Positions 35,063 to 48,140 are shown, counted from the first letter of the stretch. The stretch: 64,000 bases of DNA from Branchiostoma belcheri (GCF_001625305.1 NW_017804043.1:1790215-1854214), one strand, 5' to 3'. Program-made: numbers and translations. The notes: generated by a model from the letters alone, not told the origin.

Positions 35063-35944
35063 GTTATGTCAATCCTTCCACAAATGTGGTGAATCGTCAT
35101 AAAAAAAAAACGGTGGGTTGAGATGTTAAAAATAAACAAGCTTTGTCATTTCCCCATTCGTTTAATAGTCAGGAGGAAATGAGCTTCAAACAGTGCGTAA
35201 AACCTCCAAGGAAGTAAGCAATGCATTAGAACAAGTGACAAGGAAAGCTAACATTGACACTGTGTCTGTTACCTTGACACGAGCTTTCAGAAAAAATAAA
35301 CTACAAGTGAGAAGGGGAAAAAGCTGTTCTTGGCAGCGACGTTGGAAGTCTATTCCCTGCTGGAAACACTGAATCTCTCACATGTAACGTTAACGTAGGA
35401 ATTGAGATCAACTGAAAATTAAAACTGTTACAATAAATTTTCTAGATATACAGCAACTTGAGATTGTAAAGAAGAGTGACTGAGGACATTTTAATCATCA
35501 TGAAAATATCAGTTTGGTTGACAGTTAGACTCTAATATTAATTTTTAATATTAAAAGTACTCAGTTGTATTTTTTGCAAATCTAATAAAAGTAACAAAAC
35601 TGGTGTCAGTTCAGGTATTACTAAAAATTACCCAGAGGACATTTTTATTACATCATGAAGTAAAATATCTAAAACAGGAAGCTTCTTTCTCTCCCCGCCT
35701 TTTTTCAATCATTGCTTATTTCTGAGTCATTTAAAAGATAGACAGATAAAAACAATTTCTGACCGGATTTTGCGTTGATTTCATTTACGATTTGTCATGG
35801 GTTGTTTAGTTAACACTATCTATCTTTAAGAACTGTTTTATACATAGTGTCTTTAGCAAGAGGCGACGACAAACGAGGTTTGGATTGCAAAAACAGACTT
35901 GGTGAACTGTGTGAACCGACTTGCACACTGTATATATGTGTGAC

Positions 35945-36301
35945 ATGTGAACACTTTTAAACCTATAATATTGGCAAACCTGGCCATGCCTTCAAGTACC
36001 AGAGTTATCAACCAAGGATTGACAAAGACAAGGATTGAGGCGTTCAAGAATTCATTCTTTCCTAGAACTATCGCAGAGTGGAACTCGCTGTCACCAAGTA
36101 TAGTAGGGGCATTGTCACTAGATAGCTGTACATAATGTTTAGAGTTAGATGTTCAAAGGTTAGGTGTAACAAGTCGATCGGTGTAATGTAGCCAGCTGCC
36201 GCCGCGCCGCGTGCCTGCGAAGCTGGTGTGTTACGCCGAAACGCGGTTATAACGGCTATACAGATACAGATACAGATACAGATACAGATACAGATACAGA
36301 A
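35945..36301 (+). mobile_element. LINE 3' end: RT C-terminus, 3' UTR and GATACA tail
   Basis: A plus frame encodes ...KTRIEAFKNSFFPRTIAEWN, a standard LINE reverse-transcriptase C-terminus, then stops. The GC-rich UTR CAGCTGCCGCCGCGCCGCGT, GTTATAACGGCTATA and six GATACA units (to 36300) follow. A short 3' tandem repeat of this kind is typical of CR1/L2-like elements. It is the reference copy for the fragments at 0.8-1.2, 3.3, 21.2 and 45.2 kb. Confidence 0.85.
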
Positions 36302-39300
36302 ACCTACAATATTGGCAGACCTATTGTATACAAGAGAGCTTATTTGAATCTATGTGAATGTAAGATGGCCTTGACAAAGGCCACCTAAAGCTATGGGAAC
36401 TAGAGAGGCCGACATTTGCTTGGGAGCAAATACAGCATATTTCAGTCCATCTCCCTCCCACGCAAAAGTGGACTATTCCAAACCTATGTACCCCAGTGTA
36501 AAACTGGCAAAGATTCTCAAATAAATGAGTTATATAGTAGCAATGTAATTGAGAACAAAGATGCAAGAACAAGCACATTGAATCTCGAAAGCTTTACTAA
36601 TCTTCTTACAGGTATGCAAATACTAACAATGATGAGATTTGATACATTTTGAAGGTCTTAGGCACATAAAATTGAATGTGTGGGTCATTACGCACAACTT
36701 ACGTGCAATGTGACCTCAGGTAACCCGCAATGGAACACATGTTCCATAGCCAACGGCCATTCTTTAGATAGAACATGGAACGGGTATGGCACTTTTGGCC
36801 CTTTTTTTGCTGAAAATAGCCATTAAAGTCCCCCAAATGAGTCATTTGGAAGTGGTGTATGCCAAATATGTGACTGTTGTTCTGTAGACACATGTTCAAG
36901 GTACCCTTATACCGAATTTCAGATCATTAGGTTGTAAAACCAGGGCTCAGGATCCAAAAATCCATTTTTGGCGAAAAATGCCCCAAAAAACCTCCATAAA
37001 AAATTTTCAAAGGCATGTATAAAAAAAATGAAGAAAATGCCTGGGGGTATTGGCCCACTCTACCTCCATGCCAAATTTCAAGTCATTTGGCTGAATGATG
37101 GCGGAGTTGAATCCCTCTGACTGTGTGGCAGGAGGAGAAGGAGGAGAAGAAGAAACATCAGAGAACACAATATATTTCATCCATACCATGGTATGGACTG
37201 AAATATAAAAATAAATTTAGCAACTCATAGCAACTGCTTATAATATAAGTAATCTCTTTCATAAGCGCCTTTTGTATCCTGAGCCGGATGTAGCCTTTAA
37301 ATTAAAAACGATATTACTTGATGGAATCCCTTGTATTTATAATGAATGAATGAACTTTATTGCTCGACAATCGTACATCCTTGCGTGTGACTGAAATATT
37401 ACACTCACGGTGGCCAGACCAGTTCAAAAGGTTGTAAGCCGGATATTCTTAAACATGTGAAGTTATTGTAAAGCAAGGTTAAACTGGAATTTCCTATATA
37501 ATGCACACGTCAAGAAATCAGCCGTGCCACTCCAGTCTTTGTTAAGGAATTGTATAGTCAAACATTTTTGAAAGTCCAATATCTTGTGTTTTTACAATCG
37601 ACATTACAGTCTGAACTTGCTTCATGGCTACTTCCACCAACACAGTTAGATAACATGTGAAGCTATGTTTGCATGACGCTGGTAGCGTTTTGTGGATTGT
37701 CAATCACCATAGCCCCCTTAATGCGTGTGGGCTCGCTGTTGAGCTTTTATTTATTCTAGCCAATTTTGTTTTGCTTCTTCTGCCTGGTACGTTCTGACGA
37801 CCCCCATTGCCCTCCGCGATGCCTGGTAAGCATCTTCCGGCCTCTAATACACCTCCTGTCAGTGGTTATGTACTGCAGGCCATGTGATGCCTATTCTGTG
37901 GTCAGGCCTGCACGTGCAGGACATGTAATCTCGCCAGGGGTCCATAGAGAAGACGAGCTCAGGTCAGGAACTCTATCAAACAAGTCACAAGATCACTGGC
38001 TTTTAGTTCACGTAATGTAAGTTCTATCAAGAAGGCTTTGACTGGTTTAGAGTGGTACAAAGACCCCAATTAAGCCGCTTAGTTTGCACAAATCTTGAGC
38101 TTAATGAGAAGTTAATAGGCAGGACAGTATAAGGAAAAATCGAGGGTCTTGAGAGGATGTAGTTTTGTGACGTCATCACCTGACAGCGGTGCTGTAAGGA
38201 GAGATAAGAGATCGCATCTAAATGTGAAGGATTTCGTATGACTATGAGTCGGCAGGAAACCGCAGCCAAACATGTGGTTCATGTTCAGACACCATGCGGT
38301 ATCCTGTTTGGAAGAACCTCACGCAAACCCTCGGCTTAAATACATACTTCAAGGACTAAAAAAATCTACGAACTATTTATATAGAACTATTTTATTTGAC
38401 CTTCAAAGGAATATCTGAACGGTGAGAATTACATCATCTTACAATAGCAATATATATAGAAGAAAAATATTCATTATTATTGTTGAAGCACAATATATAA
38501 CACTGTCTTTATACGTATACAGTACTGAGCACCCTGTTCGTAAAAGGAGTATTCTAAAAATAGTTAAATGCAGTATCATCAAAATATACAATCATATTTT
38601 AGCGGATGTACAGGGCCCAAATGCTTCCCCTCATGGGCGCCATACTGTTTACATTAGAACCATTTAACCAAGGATATACACAGCATGGCCGCAGTTGACC
38701 TTCGCCGTTCCCTAATTTGTTTACATGTCTCTCGTGCCCTCAGGAAACGGTGGCAGATTTGGAACAGATTTCAGACCTAAACGACAAGCGTGTTTAACAA
38801 ACAACAGCTAATTAAATAAGCACCATGGTGTAAGATATCTCCAACGTGTTCTTATAATAGACCAATCATGCGTTTTCCCTTAGGATTAATATATCTAGAA
38901 TGAAGGTGTTTAGTATTACAGATAAAATAACACTTAAGTCGATATAGATTGGTTTTATATGAAAACATGAAACAGAAACATCTGCATCTTTGCACAAGAG
39001 TCCCATATTCTATATCTTGTGTTTGAGAGTTAATGTACAAAAAGGTTTCGTTTAATTGTTGTAGTAGCGAATTTTAAGCATTTTGAAAACCAAATGCGTT
39101 AAAAGGCAGTGTCATGTTGTGCTTTAACGATAAGAATGCAGATTTTTTAGGCACATTGCCATTCAACGATGATGTAGATTTCACATGTTCGACTCAGATC
39201 TTCCTTTGAAGGCCCAAGGAAGTTACCTCACCCGCCTCAAGTGCACTTTACTCGGAAATGAAGTGTCTTCTTCCGCCGCCATCTTGTTTTTCGTTTAACC

Positions 39301-39504
39301 TTGGCCATAAAGTGACCATGAAGGTCACTACCCAAAGTCATAAACTTGAATAAGTCTCATAAAAGTATTATGTCATCTTGAAAGATGTATGTACGTAAAT
39401 TTGAGATGTAATACCCGCATCATTAGAGTCGCCTTTGGCCGCCATTTTTATGTATGAGGGGTGTGACCTTATATGGTGATCCAGATCTTGCTTCGTCAGT
39501 TAAG

Positions 39505-39650
39505 GTTAGACATTCAGGTAATAATAAACGCCGAAAACAGTTACTCAGGCAACTGGATCCGGATTGGAAACGGTCAGACGTCTCAGGTAGCATCCACTAC
39601 CTTTCGCCATGTCTATGCTTGCTTCAAAAACGTGCAGTACCTGAATTTTT
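39505..39650 (+). repeat. Dispersed repeat, CAGTTACTCAGGCAACTGGA copy
   Basis: A diverged second copy of the 27405-27560 repeat (CAGTTACTCAGGCAACTGGA, CAGACGTCTCAGGTAGCATC, CACTACCTTTCG). Confidence 0.5.
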
Positions 39651-39679
39651 TTTTATTCTAACATTTCATGACTAGACAT

Positions 39680-39830
39680 GGTGACCACACTCAAGTTTTT
39701 TAAACTTATATTATGCCGCCACCAACGCAGAGGACAATACAAGACAGGACAATACTCATTTTGACTTGAGCTACGTGAGAAAAGTCGTGTTAAGTTCCTT
39801 TCCCACGGGCACAATATTGGAACATTACCT
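39680..39830 (-). mobile_element. SINE tail fragment
   Basis: Matches the tail of the SINE at 50.1-50.3 kb in the same orientation (CACTCAAGTTTTTT, TATGCCGCCACCAACGCAGA, GGACAATAC, then AAAGTCGTG). The tRNA-like head is missing. Confidence 0.6.
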
Positions 39831-41489
39831 GGAAGTTTGACCGCCTTTCCTCACACTTTTACCTGTACATACAACTTCCGTAGGTTTTCCTCTGTAATGT
39901 TCGAAAGGTTGTTGAACCTTCTTGACAAGTTCGTTGACCTCGCGTTTTTGAAATCTAACGATGTCTTCAAGATTTGCCAATCAAAAAGTGTGCGAAGATG
40001 TCTAGTATCAAAGCCTTGTCAAGTATTAGAGCTATGGCGTATTCCTCGTCGACTGTTTTACAGGAGAACTAAATGTAAACATTCACTCTATAACTCTGCC
40101 ATTCACGCTTAATTAAACAAACACGTTAATAGAGATTTATAGATAATTAAAATTATCAAGCGGTCGCGATGACTTCGCAGAAATGAAGACTCTACCGTTT
40201 CCATGGCAATGGATATACGTAAATCGGACCACATATCGCCTATAGGTATACACTACAATGAACATGTTGAAAACTGTGATATTTATATATACGTGACCTA
40301 AGGGTAAGACAAAACATACAATAGATTTAATTAACATTGTTTTGTTCTCAGTGGCAGACAGGTAGTGAGTAAAGGTTTTTAGTTTCCCCCATAGAACTTA
40401 GAAAAGAGGGGTACGTATGGCAGAGACGGTTGCCAAAGAACAGGTGTCTGTTTTTCGTCAGCAAATTTGAAAAGTTGACAATTACTTCCTTTCTTTAACC
40501 TTTATGGAGATGGACGTGTATTGAGAGTTGTTTAATTTCACTGAAGCAGACAGGAAGTTAGGATTACCTGATGGCTGGGTCTTAACGCTTTTTGCGGGGG
40601 AGTTTGAGGGATTTGCAATGCAAATTTCGTCTAAAATTCCGGGCTATATAACGCGCAAGCCCTTCGCAGATCGAAGACTTTACTTGAGGGTATGCGCCAG
40701 GCTTCAAGAGTCATCACTACTGCCCAGCTCTTGTAGTTAGTCAGTGCCGACATATTAGCGGTGAAAACTGTTGTTTGCGATAGTCCGAGTGGTAAGTTTT
40801 AATCCAATTGTTCTACATTTATAAGTCTGTGCGTTCAACTCAGTGTAGTAGCCCTTGATCTTTTTGTTTATTACCTTTTCTACTTGCTTCTTGGTTGTTA
40901 TTTTCCACAGAGCATTAACTAAAACTGTCCATTTTCTTCTCACCTTACATTGTGGAATGAGCCCTTAAGCTCGCCGTATCCCTTTATCTGGACATGCAGT
41001 GGTTTGGGATTTTCCAAAATGGTTTTCTAATGGTACATTTAAGAACATTCCTGCCAAGCAAAGTAGAGCTGTAAAGACGATTGCGTCCAGCTTAGAATCC
41101 TGAACGATTTTCCGCCTTGAAGTAGACCGGAGCTAGCCAAGGTCGTTTAGAAAATCATTTCGGAACGGACTCTTCAAATCCATAGGCGCTATGTTAGCGC
41201 GCTTTGATGCACTTTACGGTCTCTTACTGCCAAGGCGCTGCGCATTCGTGATCAAGACACTATTATACGGAGAGCAATGTCTTATACTATCTAGGAAGTC
41301 ACAGTCACCCTCCATTACTTGTACATTAACTCGTTTTACTTTTAGGCATTCTTGCTGTGCTTCTACTAGTCCATTATCGCGGGCGCTATTCGAGTATGTC
41401 TAGAACTCTTAGAGTGTGGTGACATAGGCCGCAGCACGGGTTTGTAGTTTGAAAGGACTGTGAAGTGTTGAAATCTATGCATGACGGCC

Positions 41490-41699
41490 CTCCATTTCTA
41501 CTCTCCAAGCAGAGGTTTGGACTTTGGGTTATTTTTGGCGTGTTTTAGGCTTTTTCATCGGGGTTTCTTTTTTGCACTGGATTTTTTTTTCACCCAACCA
41601 CCCAACAAAATTCTAGTGCACAAAAAAGAAACCCCGATAAAAAAGCCTAAAACACGGCAAAAAATAACCCAAACCTCTGCTTGGAGAGTACTCCATTTC
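41490..41699. mobile_element. MITE family B, perfect palindrome copy with 9-bp TSD
   Basis: Element 41499-41690, from TACTCTCCAAGCAGAGGTTT to its inverse. It is nearly a full hairpin of about 190 bp with a loop at roughly 41575-41615. Flanked on both sides by CTCCATTTC (41490-41498 and 41691-41699). Confidence 0.9.
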
Positions 41700-41824
41700 G
41701 CAGTGTTTTTGTGGACTGGGCTTTGATCTGTCTGTAGTTATACCGCCCCACGACTGCATTCGTAGTGCTTTCTCTCCACGACCCAATACGCCTGGTGGAT
41801 GGGAATGCGCCACGACTTAAAAGC

Positions 41825-42125
41825 AAACGGAAAGTGGTTGTATTTCTTCCCGACGTCTTTACGGATGTCGCGCTGTTTGTCAGCTTCCAAATGGAGTAAA
41901 TGTGCAATAAAATCCACACAATCCATAGGAAATAGTCATTCATTATAAGTCATTTCATGCTGTCGATATCAAGAAAACGGAAATTGGTAGTATATCTTTC
42001 CGACGTTTTTACGGATATTTGCGTTGTTTTCTTGGCAAAGGGGTATGAATCTGCAATGAAATCCACTTAATCCGTTGGAGACAGTCATTGACTTGAAGTC
42101 ATTCCACTGTATGGAAGTCATTGCC
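41825..42125 (+). repeat. Tandem duplication, unit about 150 bp
   Basis: AAACGGAAAGTGGT at 41825 and AAACGGAAATTGGT at 41975 start two diverged units that share CCGACGT.TTTACGGAT, GCAAT.AAATCCAC and AGTCATT segments. Confidence 0.75.
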
Positions 42126-42405
42126 TTTGTGGCTGATGGTAGTATTATTTCCTGTATTCTATTTGTTCAAGCGCTTTAACGTTTTACACTAGTCTGGTGG
42201 AAAATTACATTCATCTATATGTGAATATTTACAGATTTGTAAAGGAAGCGTAAAGATATGATATATATTTACATCGTATTTAAGCGCACTGAAAGATGAC
42301 AGAAAGGCAGAATTTGCCTTTCAGCGGCCTTTACGAAGTCGCAAAGTCTACTGAAATATTTCCCACCTTTAGTACTTCTTTACATATTGCGGAAAGTTTG
42401 CTTAA

Positions 42406-42660
42406 ATGTCTGTTCTTCACAAAATGTACATTATATAACTGCAATTTTTTAAGACTAAGCTCTTTAAGAAACCGATTATTTATCGAGATGTCTTCGGCAA
42501 TGTCCGGATCACATTTAAATTTGTTTACCTTCTTACAAATTACAATGTCTGTTCTTCACAAAATGCACTGCACATTATATGACTGCAATCTTTTAAGCCT
42601 TAGCGCCTTAAGAAACCGATTATTTATGAGATGTATTCAACAATATCCGGATCACATTTA
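42406..42660 (+). repeat. Tandem duplication, unit about 139 bp
   Basis: ATGTCTGTTCTTCACAAAAT at 42406 and 42545 begin two units sharing TTAAGAAACCGATTATTTAT and CCGGATCACATTTA. The frame through both is probably incidental. Confidence 0.8.
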
Positions 42661-43079
42661 TCTCAGCACTCAATCTGTAGGCGAGATTTCACCCGTGCCT
42701 GTCACAGGCGTCACCGGCATTCAGGACTTAACGAAATCGTGCCGATAATCTGTGAACCACACTTCCTGATTACTTTAGTCATCGATCGGTAAAGGACAGA
42801 GAGTGGCTTCATATGCCCCTTTGGAGGTGATTTTACAGCTTGTAACAGGGCTCAAAATCTTCTTCTTCTTGTTCTTTCATCATCATCTAGAGATATCTTA
42901 GCTAATAAATTGGTTTCAAAACTTAGGCAGAGATTAGTCGTAGAAGGGCAATTCTAATCTCTCTCGCCAGATTCGGCCCCAAGTGGAACATTTTGTAAAA
43001 GGTCCAATCCTTTTCAGGTTGTTGATGGCGTTCAGCACCAAGGACAGGCCCCGTTCTGTTGGTTACGCTCTGTAGTCAG

Positions 43080-43206
43080 TACAAAGTGCAGGCTAGTTAC
43101 TCTTTCTTTCTTTCTTTCTCTCTCTCTGTCTCCCTCTCTCTGTTTATCTATATCTACTAGTATCTCTCTATCTCCCCATTTCTCTATCTCTATCTATCTA
43201 TCTCTT
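43080..43206 (+). repeat. Polypyrimidine CTTT/CTCT/CTAT tract
   Basis: About 125 bp of imperfect pyrimidine-rich simple repeat. Confidence 0.85.
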
Positions 43207-43384
43207 GAAAGCTAACGATCCCACTGTAAAGTGGTTCCTTGTGCTGATGCACTTTGGTAGCCAGTTACTTGGCTTGACTTTTACTTGGTTTGGCTTGAAT
43301 TTTAGACACAGTTATCGCTGTAAAAGCCTCCAATGCCAATGGCAAACTTTCCTGACCTACCAAATGCACCGTTGATATCTAGGA

Positions 43385-43860
43385 TAATACAGATGAGTGC
43401 AATGTAGCGTTGTTTGGTCTCACGCCTTTCTTAGAAAACCCACCAAATCATACACTGTGGACCGTATGAATGATGTGTTTTCGACATTTTGGAGTGGTTT
43501 CAGGCTTCCTGCATTTGTTTGATGCCACCCTGTGGACAACCTGAAAACTTTGCAAAGCACACGTGTCGAGACCCTAGATATTGTGATAGTATGCCACAAT
43601 ACAATGCAGAATCAGCTATTATGTGATGATAGTGTTGTCAGGGTGTAATACAGCTGAGGGCAACGTACATTTGTGTGCTCTAGCCTTTCATAGAAAACAC
43701 ACCAAATCATACACTGTAGACCGTATGAATGATGTGTTTTCGACATTTTGGAGTGGTTTCAGGCTTACTGCATTTTTTTGATGCCACCCTCAGGACTTGA
43801 AAATCTGTGTCCTGGATGTTGTGATAGTATTCCACGATGGCATGCAGTGAAATTGCATGT
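43385..43860 (+). repeat. Tandem duplication, unit about 255 bp
   Basis: CACCAAATCATACACTGT and GATGTGTTTTCGACATTTTG (43440-43495) recur about 250 bp later with few changes (43690-43750). Flanking ACAG.TGAG.GCAA starts and TTGTGATAGTAT ends also repeat. Confidence 0.8.
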
Positions 43861-44189
43861 TTTGTTTTACAACCAGTGCGGTCAATGAGATTTTATCATC
43901 AGCCCGAAGACAATTTCGATTACGCTTAGTTTTGCCAGTCAGCAAACCGGCTATGGCAGCTATTTGTTCTACGATTGAAAGCCAATTTGTCACCGTGTGT
44001 ACCGAGTCACTTTTTGTTTTTATCAGACTATCCTTCACTCCAAAGCTACATTTTTTTTAAAGATATACGTTCTTGTACCACTCCCGTTTCCTGCAAAAGC
44101 TCCTCAGACAAAGTATTGTCATAACCCTTCTCCCCTATCGTGTATCTAACATGATATTAAGGGTGATTACAAAGAATTCTTGTTGTGAA

Positions 44190-44276
44190 TTAGCCTGGGT
44201 GCCATCCGATTTATAACGGCAACCCATATTTTTCGGGGTTGCGGTTGCATATCGGATGGCCAGCACCCAGGCTAGA
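44190..44276. mobile_element. MITE family F hairpin
   Basis: TAGCCTGGGTGCCATCCGAT and ATCGGATGGCCAGCACCCAG.CTA are inverted, about 85 bp in all. Confidence 0.7.
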
Positions 44277-44411
44277 TATGAATACGTATGCATGTAGAGA
44301 AAGGGACTGTCGTCTCGTGTGTAAATTGACAGAATGACGCACGGAAATCGTAGCAAGTGGGCGAACAGTCTTTGCGGCCTGGGTGCAAATCTAGTCCTGG
44401 TCTTCACCAAT

Positions 44412-44656
44412 CCTTATAAGGAAAAATCCGCCCACATGGGTGAACATTAATTGGCCCCTTTCAGACTCTCCTGTGGTCAGAAACGAGCGCGACCCAATTA
44501 CTTTAAACGTACCGTGACGTATGACACCAAAAGAAACCCTTATAAGGGAAATCCATATTTTCCTGGATAAAAAGTGCCTTATCTCTACTACATATTTATA
44601 ATAAACCCTTAAGATATCATTTAATTATTTCTCTTAAAAAAGAAATCCTTATAAGG
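44412..44656. promoter_or_regulatory. Cluster of three identical CArG boxes
   Basis: CCTTATAAGG, a perfect match to the SRF consensus CC(A/T)6GG and a full palindrome, lies at 44412-44421, 44538-44547 and 44647-44656. The last two lie within a roughly 110-bp tandem duplication (44530-44735) that also repeats TTTTCCTGGATA and AAGTGCCTTA. SRF binding is inferred from the motif only. Confidence 0.45.
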
Positions 44657-45224
44657 GAAATTCACATTTTCCTGGATATAAAGTGCCTTACCTCTATTAT
44701 TCATTTTGAACCCGTAAAATATCACTTCATTATTTCAAAACTCTTATTAGTGGCTCTGTATAATTGCTTTCTCTTTGTGGTACAAACATTGTATGTAATT
44801 CAGCAATTTATCAATCTATGACGCCCATCTGGGGAATTTTACCCTAAATTTTACCAGTAATCACAGTTAATTCTACTAATCGACGCTGAAGGTAGCGTCA
44901 GAGCACAAAGAAGATCGATTTGGGTCTGAACAAACATATGTATGATTAGATTTTCTGGTAATGGATGTTGTGTTTGAAGATGTATTCAACTGACGCATGG
45001 CCTGGTGCCGGGACCATTAAGGTCTTAAGTAGGTAGGCGTAAGGAATCAGGCAGGGCTATGGTGTCTCAGGAGATATGGACGCCCACGCAAGTTTGGTGA
45101 GGGGTGTGTCAGGAGCGATACACTCGGCGCCGCAGCTACATAAATGCCATTCAGACCGCAGGTATTGAAGCAGTACAGGTGTATGTGTGTTAGATAGCAG
45201 TACGGGCGTATGTGATTGTGTTAA

Positions 45225-45275
45225 ATAAGCTGCTGCGATATAGCTAGCTGCTGCCGTGCCGCGTGCCTGCGAAGC
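45225..45275 (+). mobile_element. LINE 3' UTR scrap
   Basis: TAGCTAGCTGCTGCCGTGCC and GCGTGCCTGCGAAGC match the GC-rich 3' UTR of the 36-kb LINE family. Confidence 0.5.
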
Positions 45276-45323
45276 AAGAACAGGTGGTCAGTCTATTGTT
45301 GGTAAGAACTTCGTTATTTTATC

Positions 45324-45445
45324 ACATGCATAAACCTTCCAAGCAGAGGTTGATGGGGGATGGTGAGGGTAGCGACAAAAAAGGAGCATATTAAAAAGGT
45401 AACGATCTTCCCCCATCATCCTCTGCTTGGAGAGTAACATACATG
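45324..45445. mobile_element. MITE family B, short hairpin copy
   Basis: Element 45333-45436: CCTTCCAAGCAGAGGTTGAT at the left, ATCCTCTGCTTGGAGAGTA at the right. Flanks ACATGCATA and ACATACATG agree at 7 of 9 positions. Confidence 0.75.
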
Positions 45446-46029
45446 TCTGTGTGTGTTTGTATTCGTTATTTTCCGTAATTTGAGAACACGATGCATATGT
45501 TCTGTACCGAGACTTGTTTGCTATGCATTTAGGAGCCTTAAAATACATTAAGCGCTCTAGTGCTGGTCATACAAAGCGGTTTAATCAAGTACGCAGCGTG
45601 TCTGTGAGCACAAGGAGAGTGCTTATGGCCTTTTGTTTGCTACAGGGAAGACAATTATGGTGATATGACTTCGATAACAAGTTGGAATATAGTTGATTTC
45701 TGTTTTTCTTCCCTGCTTTCCTCTTCTTACGTGATTTCTTCCTGTTTCATTGGTTCGAATTCAGCCCCTGTCATATATGGTCAAATAGGGCCTCCCGATC
45801 ACCGCCGTCAAACTTGACTCAAATTTAACTCAAATTTAATTCGACTCGTACAGAAATGTAGGCGTACGTAGGCTAAACCTGGTCAGACTGATGCCTAGCT
45901 TTAGCCAAACGTTTCTCTGGGTTTTACTATACTACGTATGACTACTCTGGGATCATTTTGTCTCTTCGGCTCTTTTTCCGTAATCGATACCAATCGTACA
46001 TGAACATCAGCGGCGTTTGAGTAACTGCA

Positions 46030-46226
46030 GTGAAATGTTACTCTGCAAGCAGAGGTTGTGGGGGAATGATCGTTACCTTTTTATATATGGCCGGGGTTTT
46101 TTTTGTCCTGATCCCCACCAACCCGTCGGTGACCGCGGAGCTTCTCTTGCTAATGGATACTGCCTGGCCAATTTGATACTGTCTTTTTGCCACCGAGAGG
46201 GATCTGCTTGGAGATTAGTGAAATGT
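46030..46226. mobile_element. MITE family B, full copy with 9-bp TSD
   Basis: Element 46039-46217, TACTCTGCAAGCAGAGGTTG to GATCTGCTTGGAGATTA. Flanked on both sides by GTGAAATGT (46030-46038 and 46218-46226). Confidence 0.9.
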
Positions 46227-47149
46227 CTGTTTCATGTCATTGTGAATTCATGAAGTGCACGAGGTGAAAAGTTTAAACCCCTGAGCACACTTGGAATTCG
46301 AAATTGGGGTTAACTCGACAAGGATATGTCCCAAGGCTCGCAATTTCCCACGTAATCGGTCCGTGATATACACATGTAACACAAGTTCAACCTTCTCAAG
46401 TTGGCAGGTTATCAAGGCTAATAACGTTCGCAGTAGTTTGTCCTCCCCAGACAGTGCTGTAAAGCTGAAGTCCTGCCAGTTTTGCTCTGTGTGTGTCGGT
46501 ACACCGTACCGCAGTGCGGTCGTATTTGGCACAGTAGTTTGCGGGGTGCTTTCTCGGTAATGTTGTTCCAATCGTGCATAGAATGTCTGCACCATAAAGA
46601 GCTATTGCATCTTCAACTGTGATGAGGTAATGTCATTTTGTAAGGAAAATGGGGGAATTTCAATGTCAGGGCAAACGGTCACACAGGGAAAAGTGTGTGT
46701 GTGGGGGGTGGTTAGAAAATTTTGCCTCAAACTAAAATGGAATGGTTGCAATGTTTAAATGTTTGTGTGCAATATGTCCTGGTATTTTCAACGATATATC
46801 ATATTTACTATGTAGGGAAGGGTGTTTTAATGTAAATTTCACTCTATCCCCTTAGGGTTTCAAGGGTCATTCAATAGTCATTATATGACAGTAACTGTTA
46901 TATCTTATAATACCCCCCCCCCACCCACACACACACACAGACATACACACAAATGAATCAGATATGGCATACACGCAAGCGTAATCTGCACTCAAACTTT
47001 CAACACTACTAACAAAACCTAATTAACTGGAAAACGGTCCATTACCGACTTAAGTCTGTATACGACACTCAGAAATCCGACCCCATAATTTGTTTTACAT
47101 CGAAAATCAATATGTGATGTTACAATGAAAGCACTTACTTCTTATAGGG

Positions 47150-47300
47150 ATGGGCATCTCGTTTAAGGTTGTATTCACGTATGGCATCCCGTCAATAGTT
47201 TTAAAATTAATGTTGCGCCGGGCAAGATATCGTCTGCAACAGGCACAATTCTAATGCAAGATTGATCGTTCGTTTCTATGTTCTGCCGACGTTACCAGTG
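47150..47300. mobile_element. MITE family E fragment
   Basis: TTTAAGGTTGTATTC, GTCTGCAACAGGCACAATTC, TAATGCAAGATTGA and TTCTGCCGACGTT match the right arm of the 20.76-21.23 kb element. Confidence 0.6.
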
Positions 47301-47950
47301 GCCGCATGGACGTTATGCATATACATGTATGGCCGTTATATTTCTTATCTTCCCAATGACCCAAGCGTTAATAATTCTCTCTGTTAAAGTGATCACCTGT
47401 CTATTGTGACTGATTTAGTCAACTCATTGGGTTTTGAGTGATCATTGCTGACAGGTTTGACTGTATAAATTTTCAAACTTTTGTTTGTTTTTTGTTATTT
47501 TCTTGTTGTTGGTTTTAAAAGTTGATCATGTGTCCCAATACGACGATGCATGGAATGGCTACTACATATGCTTGTTATTACATACCCATACATGACATTC
47601 TGATTTAATATGTCCTACCTGGTATTCTTGTGGTCAAAATATTGTGTCTACAATTACTTAATAATTTCTGTATAATAGACTTTTGTCGGGCAACTTTGTT
47701 GGTAAATTTGTGCGTTTGAGTTCATTGACATGTTGGACAGCAGCGCCGATTTCATCAGTCACTAAAGATGACCTAGAGGTCAGGTGATGTTGTCAATATT
47801 TGTCTTTAATTAACCACACATCAAATAGCAGTCTATTTGTGGTTTGGGCAGAGTTCGTGTTTGCCAACTGTTCCATTGTGTGTGTTTGTTGGTCGTACGC
47901 CTGAACTATTGTAAAGCTTTCAGCATCAGAGAGTCCTCTCGTGCTTTAAT

Positions 47951-48140
47951 AGAAGAACTTTATTGACACAACAAAAAAAGTACAGCGACTTTCGTAAGGT
48001 ACTACATGTAGACATACAGACAGATACGTGGGTAGAACAAAATTGACCTATACGTACAAGACAATAGATGAACCAACTTATACTACTTGTTCTAAAGTCT
48101 AAACATTCTTTGATATATTTACCTATATTTGTACACAGTG
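47951..48140 (-). repeat. Dispersed repeat, copy 2
   Basis: TTTATTGACACAACAAAAAA, ACAGCGACTTTCGTAAGGT and the following 140 bp match 1515-1690. The unit is about 180 bp. Confidence 0.5.

Larger units (their letters stand above)
36302..41480. other. Intergenic, no coding exon recognised
   Basis: Mostly unique sequence. It includes a retroposon-like reversed 3' end near 37345-37440 (TGAATGAATGAACTTTATTG) and two YY1-like GCCGCCAT motifs near 39285 and 39437. None of the short frames has a recognisable domain. Confidence 0.5.

Noticed and set aside
36434..37206. Transposon bounded by ATATTTCAGTCCAT / ATGGACTGAAATAT
   Set aside because: The 14-bp inverted match is real but short; no target duplication and no second copy support it.
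39837..40112. 91-aa basic frame
   Set aside because: No motif, splice signals or neighbours support it; adjacent sequence is a SINE tail.
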